Assembly (NCBI GenBank): GCA_036362985.1 | Contig: JAYGXS010000003.1 | Span: 34,203,510-34,267,509 of the forward strand | Direction of reading: 5' to 3' | From: Ligula intestinalis | Taxonomy: Eukaryota > Platyhelminthes > Cestoda > Diphyllobothriidea > Diphyllobothriidae | Length of the DNA: 64,000 nt | Shown here: positions 23,834-36,861 of the stretch, in pieces | Layout of the letters: each line of letters opens with the position of its first letter | How positions within the stretch are numbered: position 1 is the first letter of the stretch | Notes under the pieces: model-generated | What the model saw: only the letters and a program-made list of their open reading frames with translations | Told to the model about the DNA's origin: nothing | The model's database searches: none | Position numbers and translations under genes: made by a program

Positions 23834-24229
23834 GGCGAAGCTTCCCTTCTTCTGGAGTCCCTTGCACCCGGAACTGTCTATATAGTGAAGGTGCAGTCTA
23901 TGCTCTTGAGAGGTTCCCAACAGGAAACCTTCAGAACACCGCAGCTGCGTTCCGGCAACTCAGTCCTATCCCACGGACAGGACCGTACACGCTCCATGCC
24001 CGGTGGGCGACAGCAGCTGAAGGATGCTAACAGTTTCCCCGCCTCCCTACAGGTCAGTGAGGAGGCTTACATGTACATACAGACACCCACCCTGTCAGAA
24101 AGCCGTCTGGGCAGTCTGCGGAACGCGGCTGCTAGCCCACGGGTTTCTACTTGGATTCTGAGCCTTTTGTGTAAGTCTTCTGTCGGATATATATTTTTTT
24201 TTCTTGCGCCTGCTTTACTTGCACTGTGA
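23834..24229 (+). CDS. ANOS1: Anosmin-1-like exon I: end of FN3 domain 4 and C-terminus
   Basis: Acceptor gctgaattctag, phase 0 start. LLLESLAPGTVYIVKVQSML supplies the E-F strands and TFRTPQL the G strand end, matching the final anosmin FN3 domain. About 80 residues of Ser/Arg/Gln-rich tail follow, longer than the roughly 25-residue tail of human anosmin-1. The frame then reads WILSLL and a second hydrophobic run GYIFFFLAPALLAL to a TGA at 24227. A perfect GTAAGT donor at 24171 lies inside this stretch, so the exon could instead end at 24170 in phase 1 and continue to an unseen exon. Both readings remain possible. Confidence 0.75.
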   Translation, partial: GEASLLLESLAPGTVYIVKVQSMLLRGSQQETFRTPQLRSGNSVLSHGQDRTRSMPGGRQQLKDANSFPASLQVSEEAYMYIQTPTLSESRLGSLRNAAASPRVSTWILSLLCKSSVGYIFFFLAPALLAL

Positions 24230-27200
24230 TCAGATCTGATCTAGTCCGCCTCGTTGGCGGTGCGGCAGATTATACCGCCTTGCGCGTGCATATCACCTTT
24301 GACACTTTCTGTGCCTCTGGGCTTCTTAAAAAAAATTCTGCGTCCCCCAAAGCCCTGCTGATGAGGGAATGAGAAAAAATATCCGAAAGCCTGGGTGTTC
24401 CTTTTTATTTCGGGCCAAATGACCAACTTAAAACTATCGGTCTGAAGATAAGTTTGTCCTTTCTATTATATTTCGCCGGCATGTGTTTATAGTGGGCAGG
24501 AATCGGAACTAGAGCAAATGTAGTATTTAGTAACGCACCCAAAGGACAGCTGAGGACGGCAGAAGTTCAGTCTATCTGGCCTATCCAGGTTTCAACAGCA
24601 GAAAGTATGCTGTTTTCGCTGAGGTTTGCGGGTTCAGCTTGCTCTAAGCTCTACGAGAACTACGATTTAATAATGCGTCAGCCACGATAGCAAGGCGTTG
24701 AGAGTGAAACAACTATTATCCTCTACTACAAATACGTCGGTTCTACAGAAAAATTTAACCAATCAAAAGTTTTGTGGGAAAATAATTATTGTTAACCGAA
24801 TTTTTAAGAATATTTTGGCTACATTTGACTGTCGATATATGCCTCCTACCACGGGCAAATGCAGCTTAGCTGTTTTTTTATTTTTATTGTTTTATCCTAT
24901 TTACCAGGGCTAACGGATCCTTTTATTTACAGGTGAGTTGCCTTCCGGTTGTAGCTTCTAAGCCGCGAAGCTAAAATTATGTGGATCCAGCGGGGCTTCT
25001 AGAAGTACTAAATTCGAATTCTGTGCGTAGTCTGTTTTTAAATATTGCACGCTTTTAGTACGGTACATGCCAAGTGAATTATTAATCTCCATGAAATGCA
25101 CATGGCTGCAGAAGAGCCGGACGTGGAGTTCTGCCGTGCACAGTCAACTTACTGCTAAATTGCACGTTCAGCATTCATGTGCAAATTCTGGCGAAATGGC
25201 GATTTGCTTCATCCAATAGACGCGCCGACGGCTTATTTAGCAGACCCCGTGATGTAAATGTGCATTCTAAGAGCCTTTTTACGATAAGATCGGGCTACTT
25301 CCATTTTTCAGAGGGAGACATATATTGCCCCTTTAACCTTTAGAATGAGATCCCAATTGGTACTCATTTATGGCGAAATTCTGTTGAGGGCTAAATGGCA
25401 AGTGCAACTTTAAGCCATGACATTTCGCGCATTTCCTTCGTTACGACTTGCCGCCAGCCCGTTTTATGTACCAACCGCGAAGATGTTGCACACATATTCT
25501 CCTTCAGCTGCCGATAGTGGTACGCTCTCGGCTGTGCGGTCGTGACATTGAGCATACACAGTGTTTGTTGGGGAGAGTTTCCTCGACGGCATTCTCTAGC
25601 GCACAGCTTCTTCTCAGTGTGTAACCTTCTTCGGTGGGGCTGTCTTTAGAGGTCTTACTTGCCTCCGCCCTATACTGACGACCTACTTTTACATTTTGCA
25701 ATGGTCCGACTTTCCCCTTTTTCGTTAAATTACGCCAATATAAGGTCAAATTTCCATCAATACGCATCAGTTGCCTGAGCAACAGGACTTTATGTCAGCG
25801 GAGTTGATCCTATTAAGTTCATTAAAACAATTATAACTTACTCTTTCGACTTGGCTACTTTCGACACAATTGCATATTCATTTACACTCTATAACCAAGA
25901 ATTAAATGTTTAATCACCAATTCCGTAAGATATTTGGGCGGGGAGAATGGATATTTACGTGAACCTACAAGACATTATTGTACCTTCTTTCCTCGTTGAC
26001 CGCCCTAAAGGCACCCAGACGTGTGCAGATTTTCTTCGACTCAAACACGCAAGCGATATTTGGCAGGTACCCAGCTCGGGTCACCAGGTGAACTAAGGCA
26101 ACATGACCTAGGCACCTGTCATCTTTAGTCGTCCTACACGTCACGTTTGGGCGGAGCAACCTGTCCAACGAGTAGCTGATGATAGTCCGCCCAGTAGGGT
26201 TATTTTTATTTGTGGTTTTTAGTGTTTTAATCAGTCCTGGCCGGAAAACACGCCCAAAATCGCTGTACAGAGTAACAGACCTCTGCAGAATGTAATTGCT
26301 CTACCTCCAGAATTTTTTGTGCCATAATATTCCTTGGAATGGTCATTTTGGGCGTATTCTCCTTCGTCCAGTAACTGCAGTATTGCGAGGACTGCATGCA
26401 AAATGTCTAAGTTTGTAAAAGATTGACCATTTTTTTGCATACCGGCATGAACGCATTTGCGAAAATTTAGAAATAATAATAAAAAACATTAGGCAAATTT
26501 CTTACTTAAAGAAAGTATAAGATATAATTATTGTTCGTTAAGAAAGATAAAATTTTCTTGATAATCCCCAAGTTCCGGAGACCTAAAAATAAATTTAAAT
26601 CTCTTCTTAATTCGAATGCAAAGCCTAACTACTTTCTTTATAGAAAAGATCTTTTCCTTAGTCAAAGTATCTTGAACACATTGCCGTTATTTAATTACAA
26701 ATACTTACAGATGGACCTTTAACTGCCGATAAATATTTGAGCGTTTCTAGTGCTGTGAAGCTTTTGCCCATTCATACAGATTATGTCCGACATTTATGCC
26801 AAAACCTTTAAAGTAACATATATTAAGAACATTTACGGAAAAAATGAGTTTTTGTATAAAAGTTCTTATTGAGGTGGCCATATGGACTATATTTAGAAAT
26901 TCCTCAAAGCAGTAAAACACATTGTAGAGCAAAGAGAACGTCCGCAACAGAAGTTTGGTATTTTTATTCCTAAGGTTACATCTTTAAAGGGCAGCTGACG
27001 AATGTCTGTGCATTTTACCTTTTTACAAGGTAATATAAAAAGCAAAATGGCAATTTTTGTCAAGTTTTTTTTAAATTTAGCTGAAGATAAGTGATTCCAC
27101 TTAGCTAGAAATGAAAGAATTCACTTCTCTCCTTATATTGGATTATTTTCCGTCAGTATGGATTAATTCTAGGCTCCGTTCTAAGCTTGCGAAGGCGAAA

Positions 27201-30200
27201 AGGTGGTTATATACACAGTACACTGTTTTAACTTATTCTGGAGTTTTTCCATTGCATAATGCGTATGAGTGAAAGGTTTGGTGTTGTCGTACTTAATAGC
27301 ATAGGAAATTCCTTTGATATGAGACTGCTCCAAATGGCGCCAAAATTAATGCCCATTACCTTTAATAAGCTTAACTAGGGGCTGACGAAATATACATATG
27401 CTCATTTCCAAGTCAATTTTCGTTATGACTCTTGTTTGCAACACTCGCCATATTTTACCGATTTTTAAAATGTGGCAGCTCTGCACTTCAAATTATATTG
27501 ACACAAAAAGTGGAACAGAGTGACTTTTGCTTGTATCAGTCATATGTTTACTCGTCCGCGGTCCATATGCTCACACAATCCTCCATTTTTGATACATTGC
27601 ACTATGCGTCTACAAACGTTTGTTTCTTTGGCGAAAGTAACAGTCGTTTTCTATTTCTTCTAATCTTCTGCGACATAGAACTTGGTTCATCCATTTTACC
27701 ATACTCTTCACGGAAAAAATTCAGAAATGCACTAGTCCCTCTTTCGTGCTCGAAGTCATCTTATTTTGCGGGCCCCCTTGGGATTTCATCTTCATTCTAT
27801 CGAATCGATAATAAGACTTCAAATGGTTTGCTTAACTCTATTGAATAGCAGATATGTTACATAGTCTTCAAGAAATTTATGGCGTCCATTTGGGAATTCT
27901 TCTTACGCCTAATGACGATTCTGTTTATTTTATGATCCCTTTTCCTCGTCTGTCTTTCTGGATCTGGAAATCATTAACACTGAAGGCATTTTCTGATTCT
28001 TTTTAGCCCCACTGATTACCTCCTTTGTTCAAATACTTCTCACACTGGAAGTCCCTGTCCAATGAAAGCACTCTTCCTTTCAACTCCGGTTCAGATGCGA
28101 CACTACTGGGCTCACCTATCATCTATCAGAATAGGCGTGCTCCCCCCTCCTTATATGAATGACACTCAAGACCCCACAAAGCGATAAATGTTCGCAGAAA
28201 CCGACAACTTTTTGTATATTTATTGCCCGAGACCACTGGGCAGTGTACATATTAAATCCATTCTAGTTTTAACGTTTTTTGTCTTTCCGATTTATCCCAA
28301 CTCGTCCGATAATGTACTTTTATGCGTAGTCTTAAGATGGGTTGCCTAGGTCTTTCCAGATTTGCGTATATACTTCCGGATTCTATGTTTGGTCGGGAGA
28401 TTAGTCAGCTGTTTGCTTCCCGTTATGTCTACCAGACTCATTTGCGGGCATTAGACGAAACGCAAGTACTGATGTGGACCAGCTGGCAAGTTGTGTCATT
28501 GCATACATGATGCCAACCTATTAAATTGCCCAAAAGTTTTGGTCCAGAGCTACTATAACTGAGCACTGGATTGCCTGAATATCTTCAAGGCTAGAAGATG
28601 CCACTACGTCCATTGTTGCTTCTAGTGGGAAAAGCATTAGGATACTAAGTCTTTTGCATGACATGCAGCTTAAAAAGTTTATGCACAAGAAAAAGTTTTC
28701 GTGACCGGCTTACACGACCTATGGTTACTGAACTTAGTTAATGAATGCTTGAGCGCAGTAAGATGACTTTTCGAGTGCATGAAGGGAGTGTTAGTGAACG
28801 ATTGTTGTCTTTGATTGCGAATTAAAGGGCTACCTTTGGAGTGAATGGGACCGGTGGCGATGCAGGGCCGGACCAGCCAATCTTCGTTTGCCTATTGTGC
28901 TTTATGCCAAACTTTACAACACCGAGGGAAGAAAGGAATTAAATTAAAGTAAATCAACGCTGTTTGTTGGTCAGCAGTTGCGAATAATAAACTAGTGACT
29001 GAGGTTTGAAATGTCGAGCGCAAAATCAACGAACTTGGCAGCTGCATCTAGGGTCCTGATGTAAGGACAGATATTGTTCCTCATTGCAAACAGCAGAAGG
29101 TCATCATCCTGATTAAATTGAGCGGGCTCATAAAAAGCCTCACGCGAAAAGACGCAAGCAAGTCCAATAGTGAAAGTGAACATGTCTCAGTGCTAATACC
29201 TAAAAAGGGATAAGCGAGTGGCCATATGCACGTTTCCATTTACACCGTGAACGCACGACCTCTTCCGGCTATTAGTATGAACAAAGCTCTCAATCGCAGT
29301 TTCAATAAAAATTAATACAGTTGAACAAACTCGTCGACCAAACTTGTGCGCAAAAACCCCACTCTACTTAAACGGATGGTCATAGGCAAATTGGGCTGTC
29401 ACAGTCATCGTCCGGTTCCAGGTGACACAAAATCCACAAAGCTGCTGCCCCTCTACGGAACTCATTTTTAAATGAAGCAGCTCTAGCCATCGTGGGCTTA
29501 GGTTTACAGGCTCAAACACTGAAATTTATTCAAAATAACTGAAAGGTTTCAACCAATTCCACCTTTCCTGTTCCCACCAACCTCTGGGGCTCACTGGGCT
29601 TCACTGTTCACCCGCCAACCCACCACTTTCTGATGACAAGAGGAGAAACTGGCGATGATGAACGTGAATTTAGGCAAAGATCCACAGTCTGCCTACGCAT
29701 GCATTACGCATTCACGTTAACAATTTAGCGTTTGCGTAGACCCTCTGTGGTCCTGTGAAGCAAGACCGTGACAGATCACAGCAATCATCCGGTATTACAC
29801 AAACGGAACTGTACTTGAACCCTCCCTGGATGAACTTATATTTTGTTCTTGGAGGTTTAATATCTTCACAATTAACTCATGTCAACAAGCACAATCACAA
29901 CGAGTCCTTTCATGGGGAAAGCAAATGAGACTTCGGAAGCTGTCTGAGGTACCTTACGACAATGCTGCAGAATTTGGTGCTCTTACCGCTAGTAAACCAT
30001 AAACTGACAGGTACCAAAAAGCAGTGGAGATTGAAAACGAGCTGAAAGAAGGTTAGTGCAAGTGCCGTATGCAGTCAACCCACATTCAGACAAATTAGAT
30101 TGAAGGACGCTTTAATTCACAACCACAGGAGGTCAACCTGACGTCGTAGAAGGATAGCAAGCTCATTCATTTTGGTTCACGCTCTCACGGTAGGCCATGC

Positions 30201-33200
30201 ACTCGACTTAGCAAGCTGTAATGGACGACACCAATAGTTGACAACCAGAATTTTCTATTGATGCAACTATGGTTCGAGAACAAGTTCGGACGCTTCATCT
30301 CAATCAAACCAGTGCTCTGCTCGCTTACCTTTTTCAGAAACCATCACTGTTTCCCTCAACTCACTATTTAATCATCATTCGGTCACTAAACTTTTTTAAA
30401 GAGGGCACAGACCAACATTAAAAACTCATTCATTTTCATTTGGCTCAGATGGGACTCGTTTAAGCAGCTATTCAATCGCAATAATTTGCATCAGCTGGTC
30501 GGACACCGTGTCTCAGACATTTCTTTAACCCTTTTATGTGAGTCGGCCTCAACAACGGCTTTCAAAACTTCATTATCAAGCCTGTGTGGTTCTTTCCTAA
30601 CTACTCCCTTTTAAAAGCGTTCATTGCTGCTTCAGAATTTCTCAAACCACCTTCGTAATATCAGATCACCTGTAGTCCCTTTTTCACATACGCTGTTGAT
30701 ATTGGAGGGCATTTTGAAAACACTTTTTGAACTAATGCAAGAAACTTTACTGCATATGGGATCGACTACATTTTGCAGTGTTACAAAAATGCCGGTCAAC
30801 GAAACGGTTATGACTGACTGATTGGTCTTTAGGTGTCAAGGTTTACCCTGCCACCTGTAATTTTACTTAGAATAAGTAGGTTTAGGAGACGTTTAGCTCA
30901 CAAACGTCCTTCCAGTTGAGCGTCCTGAACTTCCTAGAAAACATTTCCCAATAACGATTGTTCATTATAGTTTGTTGTAAATAGTAGCATTTGAGACTGA
31001 TTGACCTGTTGATATCTAGAACATCGCTGACAGCATGTGGGAATACTAATGGTCGCCGTCAGTTATTACCTTTAAAGGAAACAGAGGAATTAATTACTGC
31101 TACTATACAGTTTGAGATGATGCGTCCATTTTTACAAGGCGACCTGCAGAAGGACGCTGTACGAGCTGGATTATCAGCCACCCTATGAAGTAGTCATTAA
31201 ATTGACCTCAGGCGGGATTCGCTGAAGTACACATGAAGCTCTCTAGCAGCTTGAAAGAACCAGGTCGAATACATTGTCGCTGAGCTACTTTTCATCTGTT
31301 TTTTTGTTGTGAAAAATGACCATCTCATTTGAGAATCACATGAAACAGAAATCAACTCAGTTATTCAGTTATCCTTGAAAGCATATTAGCAAAGTTTCTT
31401 CACTACTGCCATTTCCGTGATCAAGAACCATTAAACGGACAGTTAACTGAACAAATAATGAAATTTAGAAACATTCAGGCTAACACAGTACTGACTAAAT
31501 AGCTAGTCGGCAAACAAGAATCATAAATCTGTTTGAAACTTTTAAGTGTGGGCAAAGTATAACTTAATGCAAACCCGTACAGGACAGAATTCTCCTAAAA
31601 ACATCCTTAATCTTGTTGCTATTGAAGACTGATATTCGTTTCGGATTTCTAACTCATTTTGTAAGCTATTTCCATCACCATACATTCTGCGGCATCGGCT
31701 TAAACCGGTAGTTTTTGATTTAGCGGGCAGATATGGTACAATTTCCTGTACTGAATAGTACGCATTAGGACTTTTTCAGTCTTGTGCTTTTCGTTAGTTG
31801 ATTTATAGCAGTCCTGACATTTTAACGCTACTCGTGCAGTAGTAAGTTTAAGCTGAATTCCATGACGTGATTTTGTTTCGAAATGCAGTTACTCACCATG
31901 TTATTGTGAACCATGTTGATCACTCCCACCCCTTCTACAAGTGGCAGTCCACTCTGGACATAAGGGATAAAAGGGCAATCTAGAAGGTCTTCGAACCCTA
32001 AGCTTCGTCCATGCAATTTTTATATCAGACTAGTTTTATGAACTTCTAAGGCAGAGTTAGAATTTAAATTCCGCCCAAAGTGAGGGGATTTATATAGAAT
32101 TGACGGGGTCCTACGTGCAATCGCCCAAATGAACGGAGAATTCCTAAGCCCATAGTGGCGTGTGGCATTATATATGATTAGTCAGCAGTATTACTCTAAG
32201 GAATGCAAACTCACACGCCCATATCCGTTTTAGACTAGCTATCTCGTGCAAAATTAATGTGAGTGGACAGAATTGAATACTATTATAAGGACATATAAAA
32301 TCTGAAACATCTATGATTTCCTTCAGCCTGGGTTCAAGTGCGTGTCCATGTCCTGTAATGGCATGGGTTCCAAAACTTTAGGAAGTCTATCAGCCTGTCT
32401 TTTTTCTCTTTGTCTTATGCAATTATTTTAACCGCGAGCGCATGACTTATGGAAGTACTGTCTGAACTTCATTCGAAAATACCCTGGTCATCCCACTATT
32501 TAAGATTTTAGTGAACTCCTTTGTAAGATTACATTCTACTTGAAGTATGAACTACTTTCCGAAGTAGTTGTGCAAAGGTGTAAGTGGGTGGTCTACTAGA
32601 ACGCAGATGTACGGTGGCCACAAAACCTGTCTTTCCTTGAGGAATGCAGTTAATATTTTTTGAGAGCAAAAACAACACTCCCTCCCCCCTTCACTTAATG
32701 CCCCTTGCAAGAGGCTCTGTATCGACTGTATGGCTAGTCGTTGGCCTTTTCACACCAACAGCAACTCCGAGTGTTTAGCTGTTCTCGCAATCAGCACATG
32801 TATTTGCGCTACATTTCATTTCGCCTTCTACGACGTGCCATTCTGAAGTACCCCAAGCCTTAGATTGCTATTGACGTGTTCAGAGCGATAACCTGTGCAA
32901 TGTGACGCCTATTGAACTTCATGACAGGCAAAACTTACGCCTTATTTGCTTGTAGACCGGTAGGTTTCCGCACCCGTGCTGAGAATGCGGCAAAAAAGAG
33001 ATTCCCATAATGTCTGGCGGCCCAAAAAGCAGTCTGGTGGACCCATTCAAGTGGTGCACCAAATTACCCTCCGAGTGCATTTATCGCAGGGGGTTAAGTG
33101 AGTTAAACCCAGCAACTGCAATCTCCAGACCATGATTACTTAGGGCAGGAGAGACGTTGGTAAAGGCCAGAGTAGAGGGAAAAATGTATTCTGTATACAA

Positions 33201-33440
33201 TGGAGAGGAGAATAGATGAGAGTAGATTGACTCGGGGTAGTTCACGACCAGAAGGATAGCCAGCCGCGGTCCAAGTGCGGTTTTCAGCAGCAGCAGCAGC
33301 AGCAAAGAGAACGTGCATTGTCTGGTTGCGTCAAATGTTATTGGCCGGAAAGACTGCATCGAACAACGCGTGCATGCGACCTATTCGCCACCGAGAGAGG
33401 CTAGCCTTTGAGGGACCTGATTGGCTGTTGCAGAGGTGGC
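24230..33440. other. No recognisable gene
   Basis: About 9 kb of AT-rich sequence after the last anosmin exon. The open frames are short, low-complexity or AT-rich (for example around 27432-27848), and I see no splice-supported exon, RNA gene or retroelement motif. Terminal or untranslated parts of the anosmin gene could lie at its left end. Confidence 0.5.
33285..33303 (+). repeat. CAG trinucleotide run
   Basis: About six CAG units preceded by gcggtttt. A related CTG run occurs in the opposite orientation at 47022-47060. Confidence 0.8.
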
Positions 33441-33447
33441 CTTTAAG

Positions 33448-33540
33448 TGCAGACGTATGCGTTAGCAGTGGTGGGCTTTCGGACATGCTCACTATGTGAA
33501 GTGAGTCACCACACATTATTGACTCTCCCAGGTTCGATGC
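33448..33540 (+). repeat. Possible tRNA-derived repeat head
   Basis: An A-box-like sequence (gttagcagtggtgggc) is followed about 60 bases later by a B-box-like ccaggttcgatgcc. I could not form a convincing cloverleaf. It is a weak candidate for a SINE head. Confidence 0.3.
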
Positions 33541-33989
33541 CTAACCCCACATTTCGGCTCTGCTTTCCTAGGATTTTTTTCTTCTCTTGCTTCCATGGAG
33601 CGAGGTAAATTCGTGTCTACCCACTTCACTGATGATGATTTCAACCTCGTTCCCTATTTTTCAGTTCAAAATGAAATTCTTATGCTTTATCACTCTCTTT
33701 CATACGAAAAATGATGTCAAACTGGGTCCCCTAGTTGTCGTTTTTACCACCTTCAGTTTATATTTTTTAATGAGCCGAAACCTTTGAATCGAAGTAGGGA
33801 TATATCATCTCGCATTCATACTGCAGCCCTTTTAGGACTCTGAAAAATCCTCCCCAAAAATAAATTATGACGACATTTTTATGCAAATTCGCAACAGTTT
33901 CCTGTTTCGGGACTTTGGTTATTCTGAGGAAGCAATCTGATTTTAACACCTCATGTCCACGTATGGACCATTTTCTAGGCTTTACTTGT

Positions 33990-34125
33990 TCGATTGACTA
34001 TTAGAGCGTGGGACTTTTAAACAACAGGTCACGGGTCCGAGCCTCAGGTGTTGCAGAACCTGAGATTGTGTATGACTGGCTGATGACACCTGATGAGCCA
34101 GGACTAACCATTCCAGGCTCTCTTG
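33990..34125 (+). repeat. tRNA-headed ribozyme repeat, isolated plus-strand copy
   Basis: A tRNA-like head (gactattagagcgtggga, then a B box near caggtcacgggtccgagcc) is followed by a relic of the same 3' hammerhead region seen in the 36.9-38.2 and 42.0-42.4 kb copies. This monomer is the only copy on the plus strand. Confidence 0.65.
34074..34118 (+). ncRNA. Degenerate hammerhead ribozyme of the tRNA-headed repeat
   Basis: GACTGG (stem I), intact core CTGATGA, a 14-base stem II segment, GGAC in place of the GAAA box, a short stem III segment and CCAGGC (stem I partner with one wobble). The GAAA box is mutated, so the ribozyme should be dead. Confidence 0.5.
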
Positions 34126-34429
34126 CATTTACGTCATGACCTTTCGTGACCTCTTATTCAACTGCAAACGGTCGTTGTCTATTAATAAGATAATTAACTG
34201 TCCAATCAAGTGTCAGCCTCGAAGAGTGAAACTTTATAGGTAAAGAGAGTAAAAACAATTAGTCATAAATGTGGGTACATGGTGACGGGGGTAGTGGAGG
34301 GGGTAGGTAGTTATCAAAGTATAAAAGTTCATGTTAGTTCATGTTCATGAAAGCCTGCAGGAAGTAGTTAAAGGAAGGGGGGTTGGAGACAGAGTAGCAG
34401 TCAGTCCTAAGGGGGACGAGGAGGCGTGA

Positions 34430-34816
34430 GTGGGAATGAGTTTATTTATCATTACCGTGGCTATGCGAGATTGATCACATGGTCCACCTGCTTACAGAGT
34501 TCTGGTTTTCTTCTTCATATTGCAGTGGCCTCCGCAAGTCGTCATTTAATATGGCTCCCATCTTTCATACGTAATTATTCTTGTTTAGAATCCCAACACC
34601 GCTTCCTTTGTCTGGTTTCGAAACGCTGACATCATTGGCCGTTCGTAGGTCATTTAAAGCCGCAAGGTGTTGCTTACTTACTTCTCTTGGATTTGTCGCT
34701 AGTGTTCGTCTGTGTACACTCTTTGTCGCTGCGTGTGTGCTCGCGAGGCTCGAGAGTGAGCCCCAAGGCAGAGCGGGACAAGTGGGGTCCGGCATCGATA
34801 GCTGGACATTCACCAA
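34430..34816 (-). pseudogene. Penelope-like element fragment (start of reverse transcriptase)
   Basis: The minus-strand frame reads HLAALNDLRTANDVSVSKP then DKGSGVGILNKNNYV, the well-known start of the Penelope RT domain (usual form near KPDKGNGVVILDK.DY). An in-frame stop follows NNYV, after which the frame continues KMGAILND, as the family does. So this is a decayed piece with at least one nonsense change. Neither RT catalytic boxes nor the GIY-YIG domain are present here. It is intergenic and isolated from the other PLE parts at 38.4 and 62.5 kb. Confidence 0.75.
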
Positions 34817-34819
34817 CGA

Positions 34820-36840
34820 ATTTTACTGTTCACCTATCTCATTTTTTCGTTTCATAAAGTAAAAATGCGTCCTTATTTTTTATGATGCAACAGAAGGTTA
34901 CAATTTCAATTACTTAAAAGCAAACGTCACACCCTGGTCTTTGACAGTCAGTAGATTGAACATAATGCTATGAAAAGGAATAGTATCTTCGGTAGCAAAT
35001 AGTCATTTTTACTTCACGTGATGTCTGCACAAACGGCGAGCCTTTTCTCCTGAGGTTGAAGCAACTTGCGACTTATCCTTTGTCCAATCTTAAGGCCTTC
35101 CACCTACGCATATTTGTGGAAAAAAGTCACTAATTAATTGCTGCTGGATGTGACGACATATCAGCTGTTGCATCTAAGTTCTCTTTCGCACAGCTAGCAT
35201 CAGCTCGGAGCTTACTCCGCAATCCCTCTCTGCCTGAATCAAATATGCTTGCTGTCCACCTCGGGTCAAAATGCAATACTTCTTCATGCAATGCCTCCCG
35301 TCTTTGTTCAGGAAAACCAGCACTGCAAGCTAGGTGTAAGACCAACTATCGTACGATAAACTGTAGAACACCCATGCTTTACCGTTTTCATGCCCGTGGT
35401 CAAATACTGTCGATGCGTCTGTCTTCATGATTTTAATGCCACATCGTTGCAATGAAGTTTTGGTATACCAGAGATTGTGGGCCTTTCGGGACAATGTTGA
35501 ATAAGCAAATGGAATTTGCTCCATATAAGTCTTTCTTGGCTTTTAGCAACAGTTGAGCGTTATATTCTCTAAACTATGAATACACCGGTATATTCTGTTT
35601 TAAACTTTTTGAGAAATTTATCAGGATGTAAATCGTCGACTTCCGCCTGCGCAACATTGCACGCGTTGCCTTAATCCCATCACTGCCAACTTAAACTTTC
35701 TCTTAAAATGAATCCGAATTTACGAGAGAACGCTGAAAATTTTGCTTTCTTGTTTATGCTTGCATTTTACTCTAATGTTTGAGAGCTTTCATAAGCCTTC
35801 ACCGGAAATTGTACAGAAATGGTCGGTCTGCCTTAAGTTACGTATACCAGGCTTGACGGTAACAAATAGTGAAGTGCAGTCCGATTTTTGATCGTCTCAG
35901 GAAGATTTCATTCAATACGTTATTATTGGGCGTTCATAAATGGTCTGACGCATTTTCGGTCATTTTGGTTAAGTGTGTAATAAGTGGCCTTGTCCTGCAG
36001 CAGATCAAAAATTCGATTTTACTGTGTTGTATAATAGTTGCAGTTTGATAAAATATGTTTATAAGTCCTAAATTTCAATAAGAGTTATTGGAAGGGAAGA
36101 ATGGTTGGCACTCTCTTTTTACCAGGCACAGCATCTATCTTGCCATTTCCATAAAAATATAATTTGGTGAAGACAAGCGCTTTATTTTGTGATATTTTCG
36201 ACAGGTAATTTCTGCGATTTTTCCTTTATTTTCACCTATGGAGACGAAATTGTCGTCAGACCAATTTTTTCCGAAGGAAAAATGCTCTTCTGAGTAGCGA
36301 ATTTGACCTATTATATGTGTTTTATGCATTATGTTTTTCCCATTTTTCCAGTAATATAACAGCTCAAGAACGCTGAAGTATTTTAAACGCATTACAAGCA
36401 CTTTGTCGCAAAATTCAGACTGCGAGACACTGACGCTTCAAGAATTTGATACTAATTATTCTTCCTGGGCTTATGGCACTTAACTCGACGTCTACTTAAG
36501 AACAATTCTTCTCCCACTTAGTTCTCTTTTATTTCCTCTACCTTCAATGGAGAACACGAAGAAATTGACAGCCAGAAGTGGTGTCTAAACAAGACATAAT
36601 TGGTTGAAAATACAATTTTTTGAAATAGGAGACCTGTCAACGTCAATTTGAGAGGACACGATGCTTAACTGTTTCCTCTTGTCATGAGAGATTTATCAGA
36701 AGACGGATTATCGATTAAATAAGATAACGAAAAAGAAAGCCAAATACTGTCGTCAATTCCAAGTAAAAATATTCCCTTCTGATCCCTTCGGAAGAATATT
36801 CGGCGCCTCCGGAATGCCAGTTTGGACACCGTAGATAAAG
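34820..36840. other. No recognisable gene
   Basis: About 2 kb of mixed AT-rich sequence. No exon, RNA gene or repeat family could be supported. Confidence 0.5.
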
Positions 36841-36861
36841 AAACATGCGAACCTATTTAAT

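Larger units (their letters stand above)
325..24229 (+). other. ANOS1: Anosmin-1-like gene, 3' part (eight exons visible)
   Basis: Eight separate exons on the plus strand join in one reading frame with matching intron phases (1, then 0, 0, 2, 1, 1, 2, 0) to about 672 residues. The product resembles the four fibronectin type III domains of anosmin-1, the secreted heparan-sulfate-binding matrix protein mutated in X-linked Kallmann syndrome in humans. Recognisable landmarks are WYQYRIAAV with GSRGF in domain 1, DGSVQVRLRW in domain 2, LHLKWKPVAC with a cysteine pair in domain 3, and TFRTPQL at the end of domain 4. The signal peptide, cysteine-rich and WAP modules precede this part in the family and should lie left of the window. 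No AATAAA is seen soon after the stop. Antisense retroelement debris sits in the introns. The family call is firm; strict orthology is inference. Confidence 0.85.

Noticed and set aside
25504..25782. Minus-strand open frame with Lys/Arg-rich sequence, possibly retroelement-derived
   Set aside because: No RT, endonuclease or Penelope motif can be pointed to.
27432..27848. Open frame of 138 codons
   Set aside because: Phe/Ser/Leu-rich translation of AT-rich sequence without any motif.
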